DNA from: AWTP1-13 sp963775835
GTDB lineage: Bacteria; Pseudomonadota; Alphaproteobacteria; Rhizobiales; Hyphomicrobiaceae
NCBI GenBank assembly: GCA_963775835.1
Contig: CAVZKV010000012.1
Span: 62,001-126,000 of the forward strand
Direction of reading: 5' to 3'
Length of the DNA: 64,000 bases
Shown here: positions 25,386 through 33,374 of the stretch, one piece after another
How the letters are laid out: every line of letters begins with the position of its first letter
Position numbering within the stretch: position 1 is the first letter of the stretch
Notes under the pieces: generated by a model
Database searches by the model: none
What the model was told of the DNA's origin: nothing
What the model saw: the letters and a program-made list of their open reading frames with translations, nothing else
Position numbers and translations under genes: made by a program

Positions 25386-26198
25386 ATGCCCGTCAGATCC
25401 CGCTGCAGAACGCTTCGCCGCCTGGCCGCTCTCCTTGCCGGCATCGCGCTGGCCTTGCCTGCCCTGGCGCAGTCGCCCCCGACGACCCCCGCCGCCGGCG
25501 ACCCCCGTCTGCTGGAGGACTTGGTCGCGGCTAACCGCATTCTGGCCGATCAGGGCGTGCTCGATGGCTTCGGTCACGTCAGCGTGCGCCACCCCGAGCG
25601 CCCTGGCCGGCTGTTGTTGTCGCGATCGCTGGCGCCGGCCCTGACCAAGGCCGACGACATCATGGAGTACGATCTCGACTGCAAGCCCGTTGCGGAGCAA
25701 GGCCGCAGCAGTTTCCTCGAGCGCTTCATCCATTGCGAAATCTATCGGGCCCGGCCGGACGTGATGGCCGTAATCCATACCCATTCGCAAGGGGTCATTC
25801 CCTTTGCCAACAGCACGGTGCCGCTCAGACCGATGTTTCATGTGGCGGGCTTCCTCGCTGCGGGTGTGCCCGTGTTCGAGATCCGCCAGCACGCCGGCCT
25901 GAGCAACCTGCTGATCGCCGATGCCGCCCTCGGCAAGGCGCTGGCGGCGACGCTGGGCGACAAATCCGTCGTCCTCATGCGCGGCCACGGCGACGTCGTG
26001 GTGGGACCCAACATCCAGGTCGCGGTCTATCGCGCCATCTACACCGACGTGAACGCCCGACTGCAAGCCCAGGCGCTGGCGCTGGGTGGCCAGGTCACGT
26101 ATCTGGAGAAGGAAGAAGGGGAGAAAGCCGACCAGGTGCAGCAGCAGGTGGTCATGCGACCCTGGGAGCTCTGGAAGCAAAAGGCCACCAAGCCCTAG
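25386..26198 (+). CDS. Class II aldolase/adducin family protein with signal peptide
   Basis: 270 residues. The body fits the class II aldolase/adducin fold: LVAANRILADQGVLDGFGHVSVRHPE, then VIHTHSQGVIPFA with the HxH zinc ligands and a later RGHGDVVVG with the third His. These enzymes (fuculose-phosphate aldolase, ribulose-phosphate epimerase, decarboxylases) are usually cytosolic, but here the first 29 residues, LRRLAALLAGIALALPALAQS, form a clear signal peptide. The ATG follows GAGGTGA and starts three bases after ridA. Likely periplasmic; substrate unknown. Confidence 0.88.
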   Translation: MPVRSRCRTLRRLAALLAGIALALPALAQSPPTTPAAGDPRLLEDLVAANRILADQGVLDGFGHVSVRHPERPGRLLLSRSLAPALTKADDIMEYDLDCKPVAEQGRSSFLERFIHCEIYRARPDVMAVIHTHSQGVIPFANSTVPLRPMFHVAGFLAAGVPVFEIRQHAGLSNLLIADAALGKALAATLGDKSVVLMRGHGDVVVGPNIQVAVYRAIYTDVNARLQAQALALGGQVTYLEKEEGEKADQVQQQVVMRPWELWKQKATKP

Positions 26199-26408
26199 CC
26201 CGATCCGGTTGGGGGCTCGCTGCGGCCTTCCTCCTTAGGGTTGCACGCCCAGTTTTGCGTTTTGCGGCCCCATCGCGACGCCCGCGACCCGCCGATGTGG
26301 CCAGTGGGGCCGACACAAACAGTTCGAGCCCAGGCGGGCGCGGTCTGGTGGAGGCTTGGCAAGGAGCGCAAGAGGCCGGCGCCATTGGCCGGCCCAGCTT
26401 TTGCCTTG

Positions 26409-26465
26409 GCTTGGTGGTTCAGGGCTTGTGTTCAGGCTTGGTGGTTCAGGGCTTGGTGGTTCAGG
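26409..26465 (-). repeat. Tandem 14-15-bp repeat starting at the DUF1127 stop codon
   Basis: Four imperfect copies of GGCTTGGTGGTTCAG on the plus strand (minus: CTGAACCACCAAGCC). Each unit contains TGA; the first unit supplies the stop codon of the DUF1127 gene. Typical of slippage or unequal crossing-over. Confidence 0.65.
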
Positions 26466-26709
26466 TGGTCTCGAAGCGCTGCAACCGCCCCTTCGATCGG
26501 GTCCGCACCACCGATTCGATCTCGCTTCTGTCGATGCCGATGTCGTGCAAGACATTGTCGCCGAGCGAGTGCAACAGGTTGATGGTGGCGCGCTCGGACC
26601 GGCGCCGCCAATAGGCCTGCCACAGGCCTTTGCCCAGATCGCCAACACGATGGGCGGCTGAACCTAGTCCGGCGCTGCCGGCATGTAGGACTTGGGTGTT
26701 TAACGTCAT
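26461..26709 (-). CDS. DUF1127 domain-containing small protein
   Basis: 82 residues from ATG, seven bases after a strong AAGGAGG. A WRRRSERATINLLHSLGDNVLHDIGIDRSEIESVV core is the DUF1127 signature (L..L.D..L.DIG..R.EI). Such small basic proteins are common in alphaproteobacteria, where some regulate phosphate and carbon storage or act as RNA-binding factors. The gene next to it upstream encodes another small protein on the same strand. Confidence 0.85.
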   Translation of the reverse strand: MTLNTQVLHAGSAGLGSAAHRVGDLGKGLWQAYWRRRSERATINLLHSLGDNVLHDIGIDRSEIESVVRTRSKGRLQRFETT

Positions 26710-26743
26710 GGTCAACCTCCTTGAGGTTTGCTAGCCAAAAGTT

Positions 26744-26974
26744 TCATCCGCAAAGACGGCTACGAGGCACTGGATATCTTGCCGGGTAGGGCCGCGGCGC
26801 CTCGCTGAGCTGCGCGGCCACCCCGGCTTCGCGCACCAGGCTGGCGACCCAACGCCACCCCGCGCCCAAAAGCTCTCGGGCCACCTGCGAGCGCTCCTGA
26901 TGTGCCTGGCGCTTGAGGGCGGCGATCTCCTCGGGTGCGATCTCGGAAAGCCGCCTGTTCGTCAACCCGGTCAT
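26744..26974 (-). CDS. Small hypothetical protein upstream of DUF1127
   Basis: 76 residues from ATG preceded by GAGGA. Sequence begins MTGLTNRRLSEIAPEEIAALKRQAHQERSQVARELLGAGWRWV: a charged helical protein with a hydrophobic end (WRWVASLV). I do not recognise a named family, though the layout resembles the short partner proteins seen next to DUF1127. It is divergent from the LysR regulator, and the two may share a control region. Confidence 0.55.
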   Translation of the reverse strand: MTGLTNRRLSEIAPEEIAALKRQAHQERSQVARELLGAGWRWVASLVREAGVAAQLSEAPRPYPARYPVPRSRLCG

Positions 26975-27001
26975 TTTAGCAATCCTCATGCCGTGAGTAG
27001 C

Positions 27002-27029
27002 TTGCATATGGAGATACGGCGAATATACT
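27002..27029 (+). promoter_or_regulatory. Possible sigma-70 promoter of the LysR gene
   Basis: TTGCAT, 16 bases, TATACT, in the AT-rich gap between the divergent small-protein gene and the LysR gene. The -10 is good and the -35 weak. Transcription would begin about 19 bases before the LysR start. Confidence 0.35.
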
Positions 27030-27054
27030 TGGACCACAAACGACTATATCTCGC

Positions 27055-28023
27055 TTGAGAGATGAGAGAACCTCAACAATCCATGCGCCGCCCGATGCCC
27101 CCCTCAATGCGCTGAAGGCCTTCGAGGCCACGGCCCGGCATTTGAGTTTCACCAAGGCCGCCGCCGAGCTGCACGTCACCCCGGCGGCGCTCAGTCATCA
27201 GATCCGCGGGCTTGAGGACTTGCTGGGCCTCAAGTTGTTTTTTCGGCGTGCTCGCGCCATCGAACTCACCGACGCCGCCCGCCTGATCTACCCCGGGATC
27301 CAAACGGGCTTTGAAAGCCTGCGCCAAGCCGTCGAGCGCCTGGAGCCCAATCGGCAGGATCGCGTGCTGGTGGTGAGTGCCACACCCGGCCTGACGGCGA
27401 AGTGGCTCGCCCCCAAACTTTACCGCTTTCTTGCCAAGCATGCGGATATCGACACGCGGGTCTCGGCGAGCTCGGCCTACGTCAATTTTGCCGCCGACGG
27501 CGTCGACGTCGGCATCCGGCTGAGTTCGGGCAACCATCCCGACCTCTACGTCGAAAAGCTCTCCGACGAGTGGCTCTTGCCCTTGTGCAGCCCAAAGCTA
27601 CTCGATGGCGCCCATCCCTTGCGTTCGCCCAAGGACCTCGTGCATTTTACCCTGATCCAGGTCGATCTGCCGGGCGTGGTGCCCACCTGGTCCGATTGGT
27701 TCCAGATGGCGGGCGTCGATGGCATCGACAGCACGCGCGGGCTGCGCCTCAATGTTGCCGATCACGCCCTCGACGCCGCCAGCGAAAGCGCGGGCGTGGT
27801 CCTCGCCTACAAACTGGTCGCCTCGCGTGACATCGGCCTTGGCCGTCTCATTGTCCCGTTCGGGCCCGAGATCCCGCTACCCGGACGATCCTATTTCTTC
27901 GTCTGTCAGAAGGGTCACGAGCAGCGGGCCCCCGTCAAAGCCTTTCGAGACTGGATATTCGCCGAGATCGAAGAGACGGCGGACATCATGCGGCAGGCGA
28001 CCCAGAGCATCGCCCGCCCTTGA
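27055..28023 (+). CDS. LysR family transcriptional regulator, GcvA-like
   Basis: 322 residues. APLNALKAFEATARHLSFTKAAAELHVTPAALSHQIRGLEDLLGLKLFFRR is the helix-turn-helix of GcvA-type LysR proteins (about 17-68); the effector-binding half has the usual LAPKLYRFLAKHADIDTRVSASS and FAADGVDVGIRLSSG blocks. The start is uncertain: a TTG at 27055 lacks a good ribosome binding site and there is no in-frame ATG. It is divergent from the small-protein/DUF1127 pair and followed 63 bases later by the FadH-like gene on the same strand; it may regulate either. Confidence 0.88.
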   Translation: MRDERTSTIHAPPDAPLNALKAFEATARHLSFTKAAAELHVTPAALSHQIRGLEDLLGLKLFFRRARAIELTDAARLIYPGIQTGFESLRQAVERLEPNRQDRVLVVSATPGLTAKWLAPKLYRFLAKHADIDTRVSASSAYVNFAADGVDVGIRLSSGNHPDLYVEKLSDEWLLPLCSPKLLDGAHPLRSPKDLVHFTLIQVDLPGVVPTWSDWFQMAGVDGIDSTRGLRLNVADHALDAASESAGVVLAYKLVASRDIGLGRLIVPFGPEIPLPGRSYFFVCQKGHEQRAPVKAFRDWIFAEIEETADIMRQATQSIARP

Positions 28024-28086
28024 GGTCGCACGCCGGTGCCAGGGACCGGCAAGGCTTGAGCACACCGCGCCGCCTGCCCGCCGCCC

Positions 28087-30127
28087 ATGACATCCTTCCC
28101 ACACCTTCTGCAACCCCTCGATCTGGGCTTCCTGACGCTGCCAAACCGGATGCTGATGGGTTCCATGCACACGCGGCTGGAAACCCTCGAGCATCCCGCT
28201 CGCCGTATCGCCCGTTTCTACGCGGAGCGCGCCAAAGGCGGGGTCGCCCTGATCGTCACCGGCGGCTTCGCGCCCACCGAGGAGGGCCGGCTGGAGCCCG
28301 GAGGCCCCCTCTTCAACCACGCCTCCCAGATCGCGGAGCATCGGCCGGTCACGGCGGCCGTGCACGCGCACGGTGCCCGGATCGCCCTGCAGATCCTGCA
28401 CGCCGGCCGCTATGCCAAGGTCGCGGGCGCCGTCGGGCCCTCCAGCATCGCCTCACCCATCAACCAAAACGCGCCGCGCCGGATGACTGGAGGCCGACAT
28501 CGTCGCTTGCATCGAAGCCTATGCGGTGACCGCTGCGCTGGCCCGCGAGGCCGGCTACGACGGCGTCGAAATCATGGGCTCGGAGGGATACCTCATCAAT
28601 GAATTTGCGGCCCCGCGCTGCAACGACCGCAGCGATGCCTGGGGCGGCTCGCTCGAGAACCGGCTCAGATTTGCGATCGAAGTGATGCGCCGCGTGCGCC
28701 AGCGGACGGGCAGCGACTTTCTCGTGATCTTTCGCGTCTCTTCGATCGACCTGGTCGAAGGCGGTCTGACGCGGGAGGAAATCGGCGCCCTGGCGCGCGC
28801 CGTGGAGGCGGCCGGCGCCAACATCATCAACCAGGGCGTCGGCTGGCACGAGGCGCGCGTGCCAACCATTGGCCTGCGCGTGCCGCGCGCCGCCTGGAGC
28901 TTCGCGGCGCGCCATCTGAAAGCCGCAGTCAAGATCCCCGTCGTGGCCTCGAACCGCATCAACACGCCGGAACTGGCCGAGGCAATCCTGGCGCGCGGCG
29001 ACGCCGACCTCATCTCCATGGCGCGACCGATGCTGGCCGACCCGGAATTCGCCAACAAGGCGCGCCGGGGACGTCGCGACAGCATTAACGTGTGCATCGC
29101 CTGCAACCAGGCCTGTCTAGACCTGATCTTTTCCAATCGCGCCGCTACCTGTCTCGTCAATCCCAGGGCTGGGCGCGAACTCGACTTCGACCGGCCGCCG
29201 CCGGCGCATGCTCGCTGCATCGCCGTCATCGGCGCTGGACCCGCTGGGCTGGCCTGCGCCGTGACCGCCGCCGAGCGCGGCCATGCGGTCACGCTGTTTG
29301 AAGCCGAGGCAGGCATCGGTGGGCAGCTCAAGCTGGCGCGCAAGGTTCCAGGCAAGGAGGAATTCGACGAGACGCTAGGCTACTTTCGCGCCCGCATCGC
29401 CGAACTCGGCATTGACTTGCGTCTCAACTCGAGCCCGGACGCGGCGATGCTCGCCAGCCTCAATTTTGATGAAATTGTCATCGCCACGGGTGCCAGGCCG
29501 CGCGTTCCCGACATCCCAGGCATCGCGCACAGCAAGTGCGTGAGCTACCTTGAGCTGCTGACGGGGGCGAAAACGGCAGGCGCGCGCGTCGCCATCGTGG
29601 GCGCGGGCGGCATTGGCTTCGACATTGCCGAATATCTGAGTGCCCCACCGCACGGGCCGGCGGCAACGGAACGGCATTTCCTGGCCGAATGGGGGATCGA
29701 TGCCAGCATCAGCGGCCGCGGCGGACTGGTTGCGCCTTCGGGCACGAGCTCGGGCCGTGAGATCCTCATGCTGCAAAGAACCACCGGGCGCCTGGGGCGC
29801 TCGCTTGGCCTCAGCACCGGCTGGGCGCTGCGCTTGGCGCTCGCCAAGCGCAAGGTGGCACAGCTCAGCGGCGTTCGTTACGCTGGCATCGACGATGCTG
29901 GCCTGCACGTGGTGGTCGACGGCAAGGCACGCTTGATTGCGGTCGACACCATCGTCATCTGTGCCGGACAGGAACCGGTCCGTGACCTTTACCACAGCCT
30001 GATCGCGCGCGGGCGACGCGCCCACCTGATCGGCGGCGCCGAGCGGGCCGCCGAGCTCGATGCCATGCGCGCGATCGATCAGGGCACACGGCTCGCCTTT
30101 GCGTTTGGCGAGGCCGCCGGCGCATGA
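28087..30127 (+). pseudogene. NADH:flavin oxidoreductase / 2,4-dienoyl-CoA reductase-like (FadH type), single-base frameshift
   Basis: An old-yellow-enzyme barrel fused to an FAD/NAD(P)H domain, about 680 residues if repaired. The first frame runs from FPHLLQPLDLGFLTLPNRMLMGSMHTRLE to PINQNAPRRMT. The second continues EADIVACIEAYAVTAALAREAGYDGVEIMGSEGYLINEF and goes on to CIACNQACLDLIF..AATCLVNP (4Fe-4S cysteines) and IAVIGAGPAGLACA (FAD). Deleting T28488 rejoins the frames as RRMTEADIVACIEAY, exactly the family pattern. Domain order and all cofactor motifs are otherwise intact. FadH reduces 2,4-dienoyl-CoA; relatives demethylate amines or reduce other enoates. Confidence 0.82.
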
Positions 30128-30250
30128 GTGCGAGCGGGCGAAAAACCACGCCGGCGTGCGCCGCGCCCCGGGCAAGAGCACGGCGCGCTGGTGCCGCCAA
30201 CGCAGGGCCTCGGCACAGCGCCGGTGCCCGACGGCCCAGCTTTCTCGGGG

Positions 30251-30302
30251 CCTTCTGGCAAAGCTCTCTGGCAAGGCTTTCTGACAAAACGTCCTGGCAC
30301 CC
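30251..30302 (+). repeat. 13-bp tandem repeats between the FadH-like and enoyl-CoA hydratase genes
   Basis: Four imperfect units reading about TTCTGGCAAGGC (CCTTCTGGCAAAGC, TCTCTGGCAAGGC, TTTCTGACAAAAC, GTCCTGGCACCC) in the 200-bp gap. No coding role seen. Confidence 0.55.
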
Positions 30303-30329
30303 ACGCGGAAACGCAAAAGGAGCGCGGCA

Positions 30330-31139
30330 ATGGAAGACCGCTACAGTCACTACAAGGCGCTCAAGTTCGCGAGACCCCGGCCTCGCCTGTTGGAGATTAT
30401 CCTGTCGAAGCCGGGCAGGCTCAACGCGCTCGACGCCGACGGCCATGCCGAGTTGGCTCACGTTTGGCGCGACGTTGATCGCGATCCGGCCACCTCGGTT
30501 GCGCTGCTGCGCGGTGAAGGCGGTGTCTTCTCGGCCGGCGGCGATCTCGACATGATCGAGGCGATGGCAGGCGATTGGGCCAGGCGCACGCGCGTCTGGA
30601 AGGAGGCGAGCGACCTCGTCTACAACGTCATCAATTGCAGCAAGCCGATCGTTGCCGCCATCGAGGGACCCTGCGTCGGCGCCGGACTAGCGGCGGCGCT
30701 GCTGGCGGACATCTCGGTCGCCGGCCGCAACGCCCGCATCATCGACGGCCACACCCGGCTCGGGGTGGCGGCCGGCGATCATTCGGCGATCGTGTGGCCA
30801 CTGCTGTGCGGCATGGCCAAGGCCAAATACTACCTGTTGTTGTGCGAGGCGCTCTCCGGCGCGGAAGCCGAGCGCATCGGCCTCATCTCGCTGGTGGCCG
30901 ACGACGACAAGGTCGTGGAGGTGGCCCTGGGTGCGGCCGAGAGGTTGCGCGACATGCCGCCCGCCGCCGTGCGCTGGACCAAGCACGCGCTCAACAATTG
31001 GCTGCGCCAGGCGGGACCCAGCTTCGATGCGTCGCTTGCCATGGAATTCATGGGCTTCTCCGGACCCGAGGTGCAAGAAGGCCTGGCGGCGCTGCGCGAG
31101 AAGCGCCGCGCCAAGTTCGATCCCACGGACCCGTTCTAG
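30330..31139 (+). CDS. Enoyl-CoA hydratase/isomerase family protein
   Basis: 269 residues from ATG after AAAGGAGCG. Crotonase fold: LNALDADGHAEL, GGVFSAGGDLDMIEAM (first oxyanion-hole loop), CVGAGLAAALLADISVAG (second), then HTRLGVAAGDHSAIVWPLLCG. The usual PGAGGT with its catalytic Glu reads AAGDHS here, so this may not be a plain hydratase. The C-terminal helix fits the family. It is the last gene of the catabolic block, with secG convergent. Confidence 0.87.
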   Translation: MEDRYSHYKALKFARPRPRLLEIILSKPGRLNALDADGHAELAHVWRDVDRDPATSVALLRGEGGVFSAGGDLDMIEAMAGDWARRTRVWKEASDLVYNVINCSKPIVAAIEGPCVGAGLAAALLADISVAGRNARIIDGHTRLGVAAGDHSAIVWPLLCGMAKAKYYLLLCEALSGAEAERIGLISLVADDDKVVEVALGAAERLRDMPPAAVRWTKHALNNWLRQAGPSFDASLAMEFMGFSGPEVQEGLAALREKRRAKFDPTDPF

Positions 31140-31264
31140 CTCGCAAACCGGCTCAGCTCGGGTGGACGTTGCACCCGGACAAGGCTCAGCCTGGGCTTTC
31201 ACCCGACCTTTGGCGCTAGCCGCCACCATCGCCGCGCCGGCGCCGCCGCCACCACGAAAAACGG

Positions 31265-31657
31265 TTACTTTGATTGCGGTACGCTTGGACCGCTCGGAGC
31301 GGGCGGCTGCAGCTGATCGAGGATGCCGCCGCGGCCGGCGGGCGCCGCCGGCTGGGCCGGCGAAGGCGTGCCTTCGGGCGCCCCTTGACCGCTTGCGGGC
31401 GATGCGGTCGGCCGGTCGAAAAGCGAGCCCGGCGCCGTCGATCGCGAGGCCAACAGCGTCAGGAGCAAGCTGGTGGCAAAAAATGCGGCCGCCAGGCTCG
31501 CCGTCACGCGCGTGAGGAAATTGGCCGCGCCGCGCCCCGTCATGAAGCCGCCGCCGCCGCCGATCCCGAGCGCACCACCTTCGGAGCGCTGGAGCAGGAC
31601 GACACCAACGAGCGCGGCGGCGATCATCAGGTGAACAATGAGCAGGACGGTCGTCAT
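31265..31657 (-). CDS. secG: Preprotein translocase subunit SecG
   Basis: 130 residues: MTTVLLIVHLMIAAALVGVVLLQRSEGGALGIGGGGGFMTGRGAANFLTRVTASLAAAFFATSLLLTLLA. Two membrane helices with the Gly-rich QRSEGGALGIG.GGG..GRG..N.LTR loop are diagnostic. A Pro/Gly/Ala-rich C-terminal tail is normal in alphaproteobacteria. Part of the SecYEG channel. Encoded downstream of tpiA on the same strand, with a secreted hypothetical protein between. Confidence 0.95.
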   Translation of the reverse strand: MTTVLLIVHLMIAAALVGVVLLQRSEGGALGIGGGGGFMTGRGAANFLTRVTASLAAAFFATSLLLTLLASRSTAPGSLFDRPTASPASGQGAPEGTPSPAQPAAPAGRGGILDQLQPPAPSGPSVPQSK

Positions 31658-31738
31658 ACCATCATCTTCGTTGCTGCGGGGCCCCGCGGGGCTTCTACAC
31701 TAGGCCCGTGCGCGCCACCAGCCCCAGCCCGCCGCCGT

Positions 31739-32347
31739 TCAGGGTTTGCTGGTGCCGCTGGCGGCCGGTTGGGCGGGCGCCGGCCGGTAGGCATCATCGA
31801 CTTTCGGCTTTGGTTTCGGCTTGGGCTTGGGCGGTGCCGCGGTCGCCGCTGGGTCCGGCGTGGCTTTGGCCGCGCCGGCCGCCTTGCCGGGGGGCGCCTT
31901 GGCGGCAGCGCCCGCCGCTTTGGCGCCGGCGGGTAGAGCAGCCTTGGCTTTGCCCGGCGGCGCTTGCGGGTCCTTCGAGGCCCCTTTGGTCTCCGCTGCC
32001 GCCTTGGCGGCGGCGGTCCCATCCTTGCTGCGGTCCGCCGGCACCGCCGCGGCCTCCCCATCGACCCCCTCGGGCAACACGATCAGCGGTTTGCCCTGAC
32101 AGCGAAACAGGATCTGCTCTTCGACGTCCAGCAGCCGCTTGATCTGCTGCAGCTTGTCGGCGCCGAGGTTGGCCTTTGCCCAGTCCGGCCCCTTCGCCAT
32201 ACTGGTGCGCGTGCCGGCGAGCTCGAGCTGCAGGAGTTCGGTCTTGAGTTTGGCGCAGGCGTCCTGCTCGAGCGCGGCGGCAGCGGCCACCCCGCACCAC
32301 GCCAACAGCAAAACTTGCGCGCCAAGCACGAGGCCGAGACGGGTCAT
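31739..32347 (-). CDS. Hypothetical exported Ala/Pro/Lys-rich protein
   Basis: 202 residues with a signal peptide (LVLGAQVLLLAWCGVAAAAA). A folded part (about 25-85) has CAKLKTELLQLE, MAKGPDWAKANLGADKLQQIKRLLDVEEQILFRCQGK, with two Cys that may form a disulfide; this part appears conserved in relatives as I recall them. The rest is low complexity: AAAKAAAETK and PKPKPKPKPK, which could reach through the envelope or bind an anionic polymer. It lies between tpiA and secG on the same strand. Confidence 0.65.
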   Translation of the reverse strand: MTRLGLVLGAQVLLLAWCGVAAAAALEQDACAKLKTELLQLELAGTRTSMAKGPDWAKANLGADKLQQIKRLLDVEEQILFRCQGKPLIVLPEGVDGEAAAVPADRSKDGTAAAKAAAETKGASKDPQAPPGKAKAALPAGAKAAGAAAKAPPGKAAGAAKATPDPAATAAPPKPKPKPKPKVDDAYRPAPAQPAASGTSKP

Positions 32348-32420
32348 GCGCTTCCAGAAACGGTCACTGGCACGAGACGAGAATTTGCTGGGCGACTAAG
32401 CCCTGTTTCGGGCGGCCGGG

Positions 32421-33191
32421 TCAAGCGCCGCACGCCGCAACGATGCCGAGAAAGTCGGCGGCCTTGAGGCTGGCACCGCCGACCAGGGCGCCGTTGACAT
32501 CGGCGATTGCCAGCAATTCTTTGGCGTTGTCGGGCTTGACGGAGCCACCGTAGAGGAGACGGATCTTCCCGCCCTCTTCCCCACAGCGCTCCAACAGCGC
32601 TTGCCGCAAAAAGCCGTGCACTGCGGCAACGTCGCTGGGCTTGGCGGTGAGGCCGCTGCCGATGGCCCACACCGGTTCATAGGCGATCACCGTGTCGGCG
32701 GCGCGCACGTGCTCGGGCAACGATGCGCTGAGCTGCCGGCCGACCACGGCCAGCGTCAGACCGGCGCGGCGCTCGCCCGCGGTCTCGCCGAGACAGACGA
32801 TGGCGGCAAGGCCCGCGCGATGCGCGGCAGCCACCTTGCGCCGGACGTCGATGTCGCGTTCGCCGTGCTCGGCACGGCGCTCCGAATGGCCCACGATCAC
32901 CGCGCACGCGCCCACGTCGGCCAGAAGCTCAGCGGAGACGTCGCCGGTGTGGGCCCCGCTCGCCAGGGCGTGACAGTCCTGCCCACCCACCAGCAGGCGC
33001 CCGGCTGCGGCCTCGCGTGCCAGCAGGGCGAGAAGCGGCGCGGGCGGGCAAATCATCACATCGACCCCGGGGGCAAAGCCGGGCTCCCGTAAGCGATCGC
33101 GCACCGCCAGCGCCTCCGCCAGCGCCGCCACCGATCCGTTCATTTTCCAATTGCCGGCAATGAGCGGCCGTAGCGGGGGTTCGTGTGCCAT
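32421..33191 (-). CDS. tpiA: Triose-phosphate isomerase
   Basis: 256 residues, normal length. IAGNWKMNG holds N14 and K16, VIVGHSERR the catalytic His 102, and AYEPVWAIGSG the base Glu 172; GGSVKPDNA follows the usual phosphate loop. Interconverts DHAP and glyceraldehyde 3-phosphate. It is divergent from ppiD and upstream of secG. The frame extends upstream to 33353, but MAHEPPLRPLIAGN is the correct start for the family. Confidence 0.96.
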   Translation of the reverse strand: MAHEPPLRPLIAGNWKMNGSVAALAEALAVRDRLREPGFAPGVDVMICPPAPLLALLAREAAAGRLLVGGQDCHALASGAHTGDVSAELLADVGACAVIVGHSERRAEHGERDIDVRRKVAAAHRAGLAAIVCLGETAGERRAGLTLAVVGRQLSASLPEHVRAADTVIAYEPVWAIGSGLTAKPSDVAAVHGFLRQALLERCGEEGGKIRLLYGGSVKPDNAKELLAIADVNGALVGGASLKAADFLGIVAACGA

Positions 33192-33374
33192 CTGTGCGGT
33201 TCTCTCGTCGGTCAAATTAAGTTTCGGCAAACTTGGCCGCCGACCAAGCGGAGCGCCTTGCTGGCGCCCGTTGGGGTTCTTAATATGCGGCCCACGCGCG
33301 TCAAGATGTGCTAAGCCCCCTTGCGGGCAGGCCGGTTCCTGGCATCGGCGCACCCTGCAGTTGGAAATGCTACC

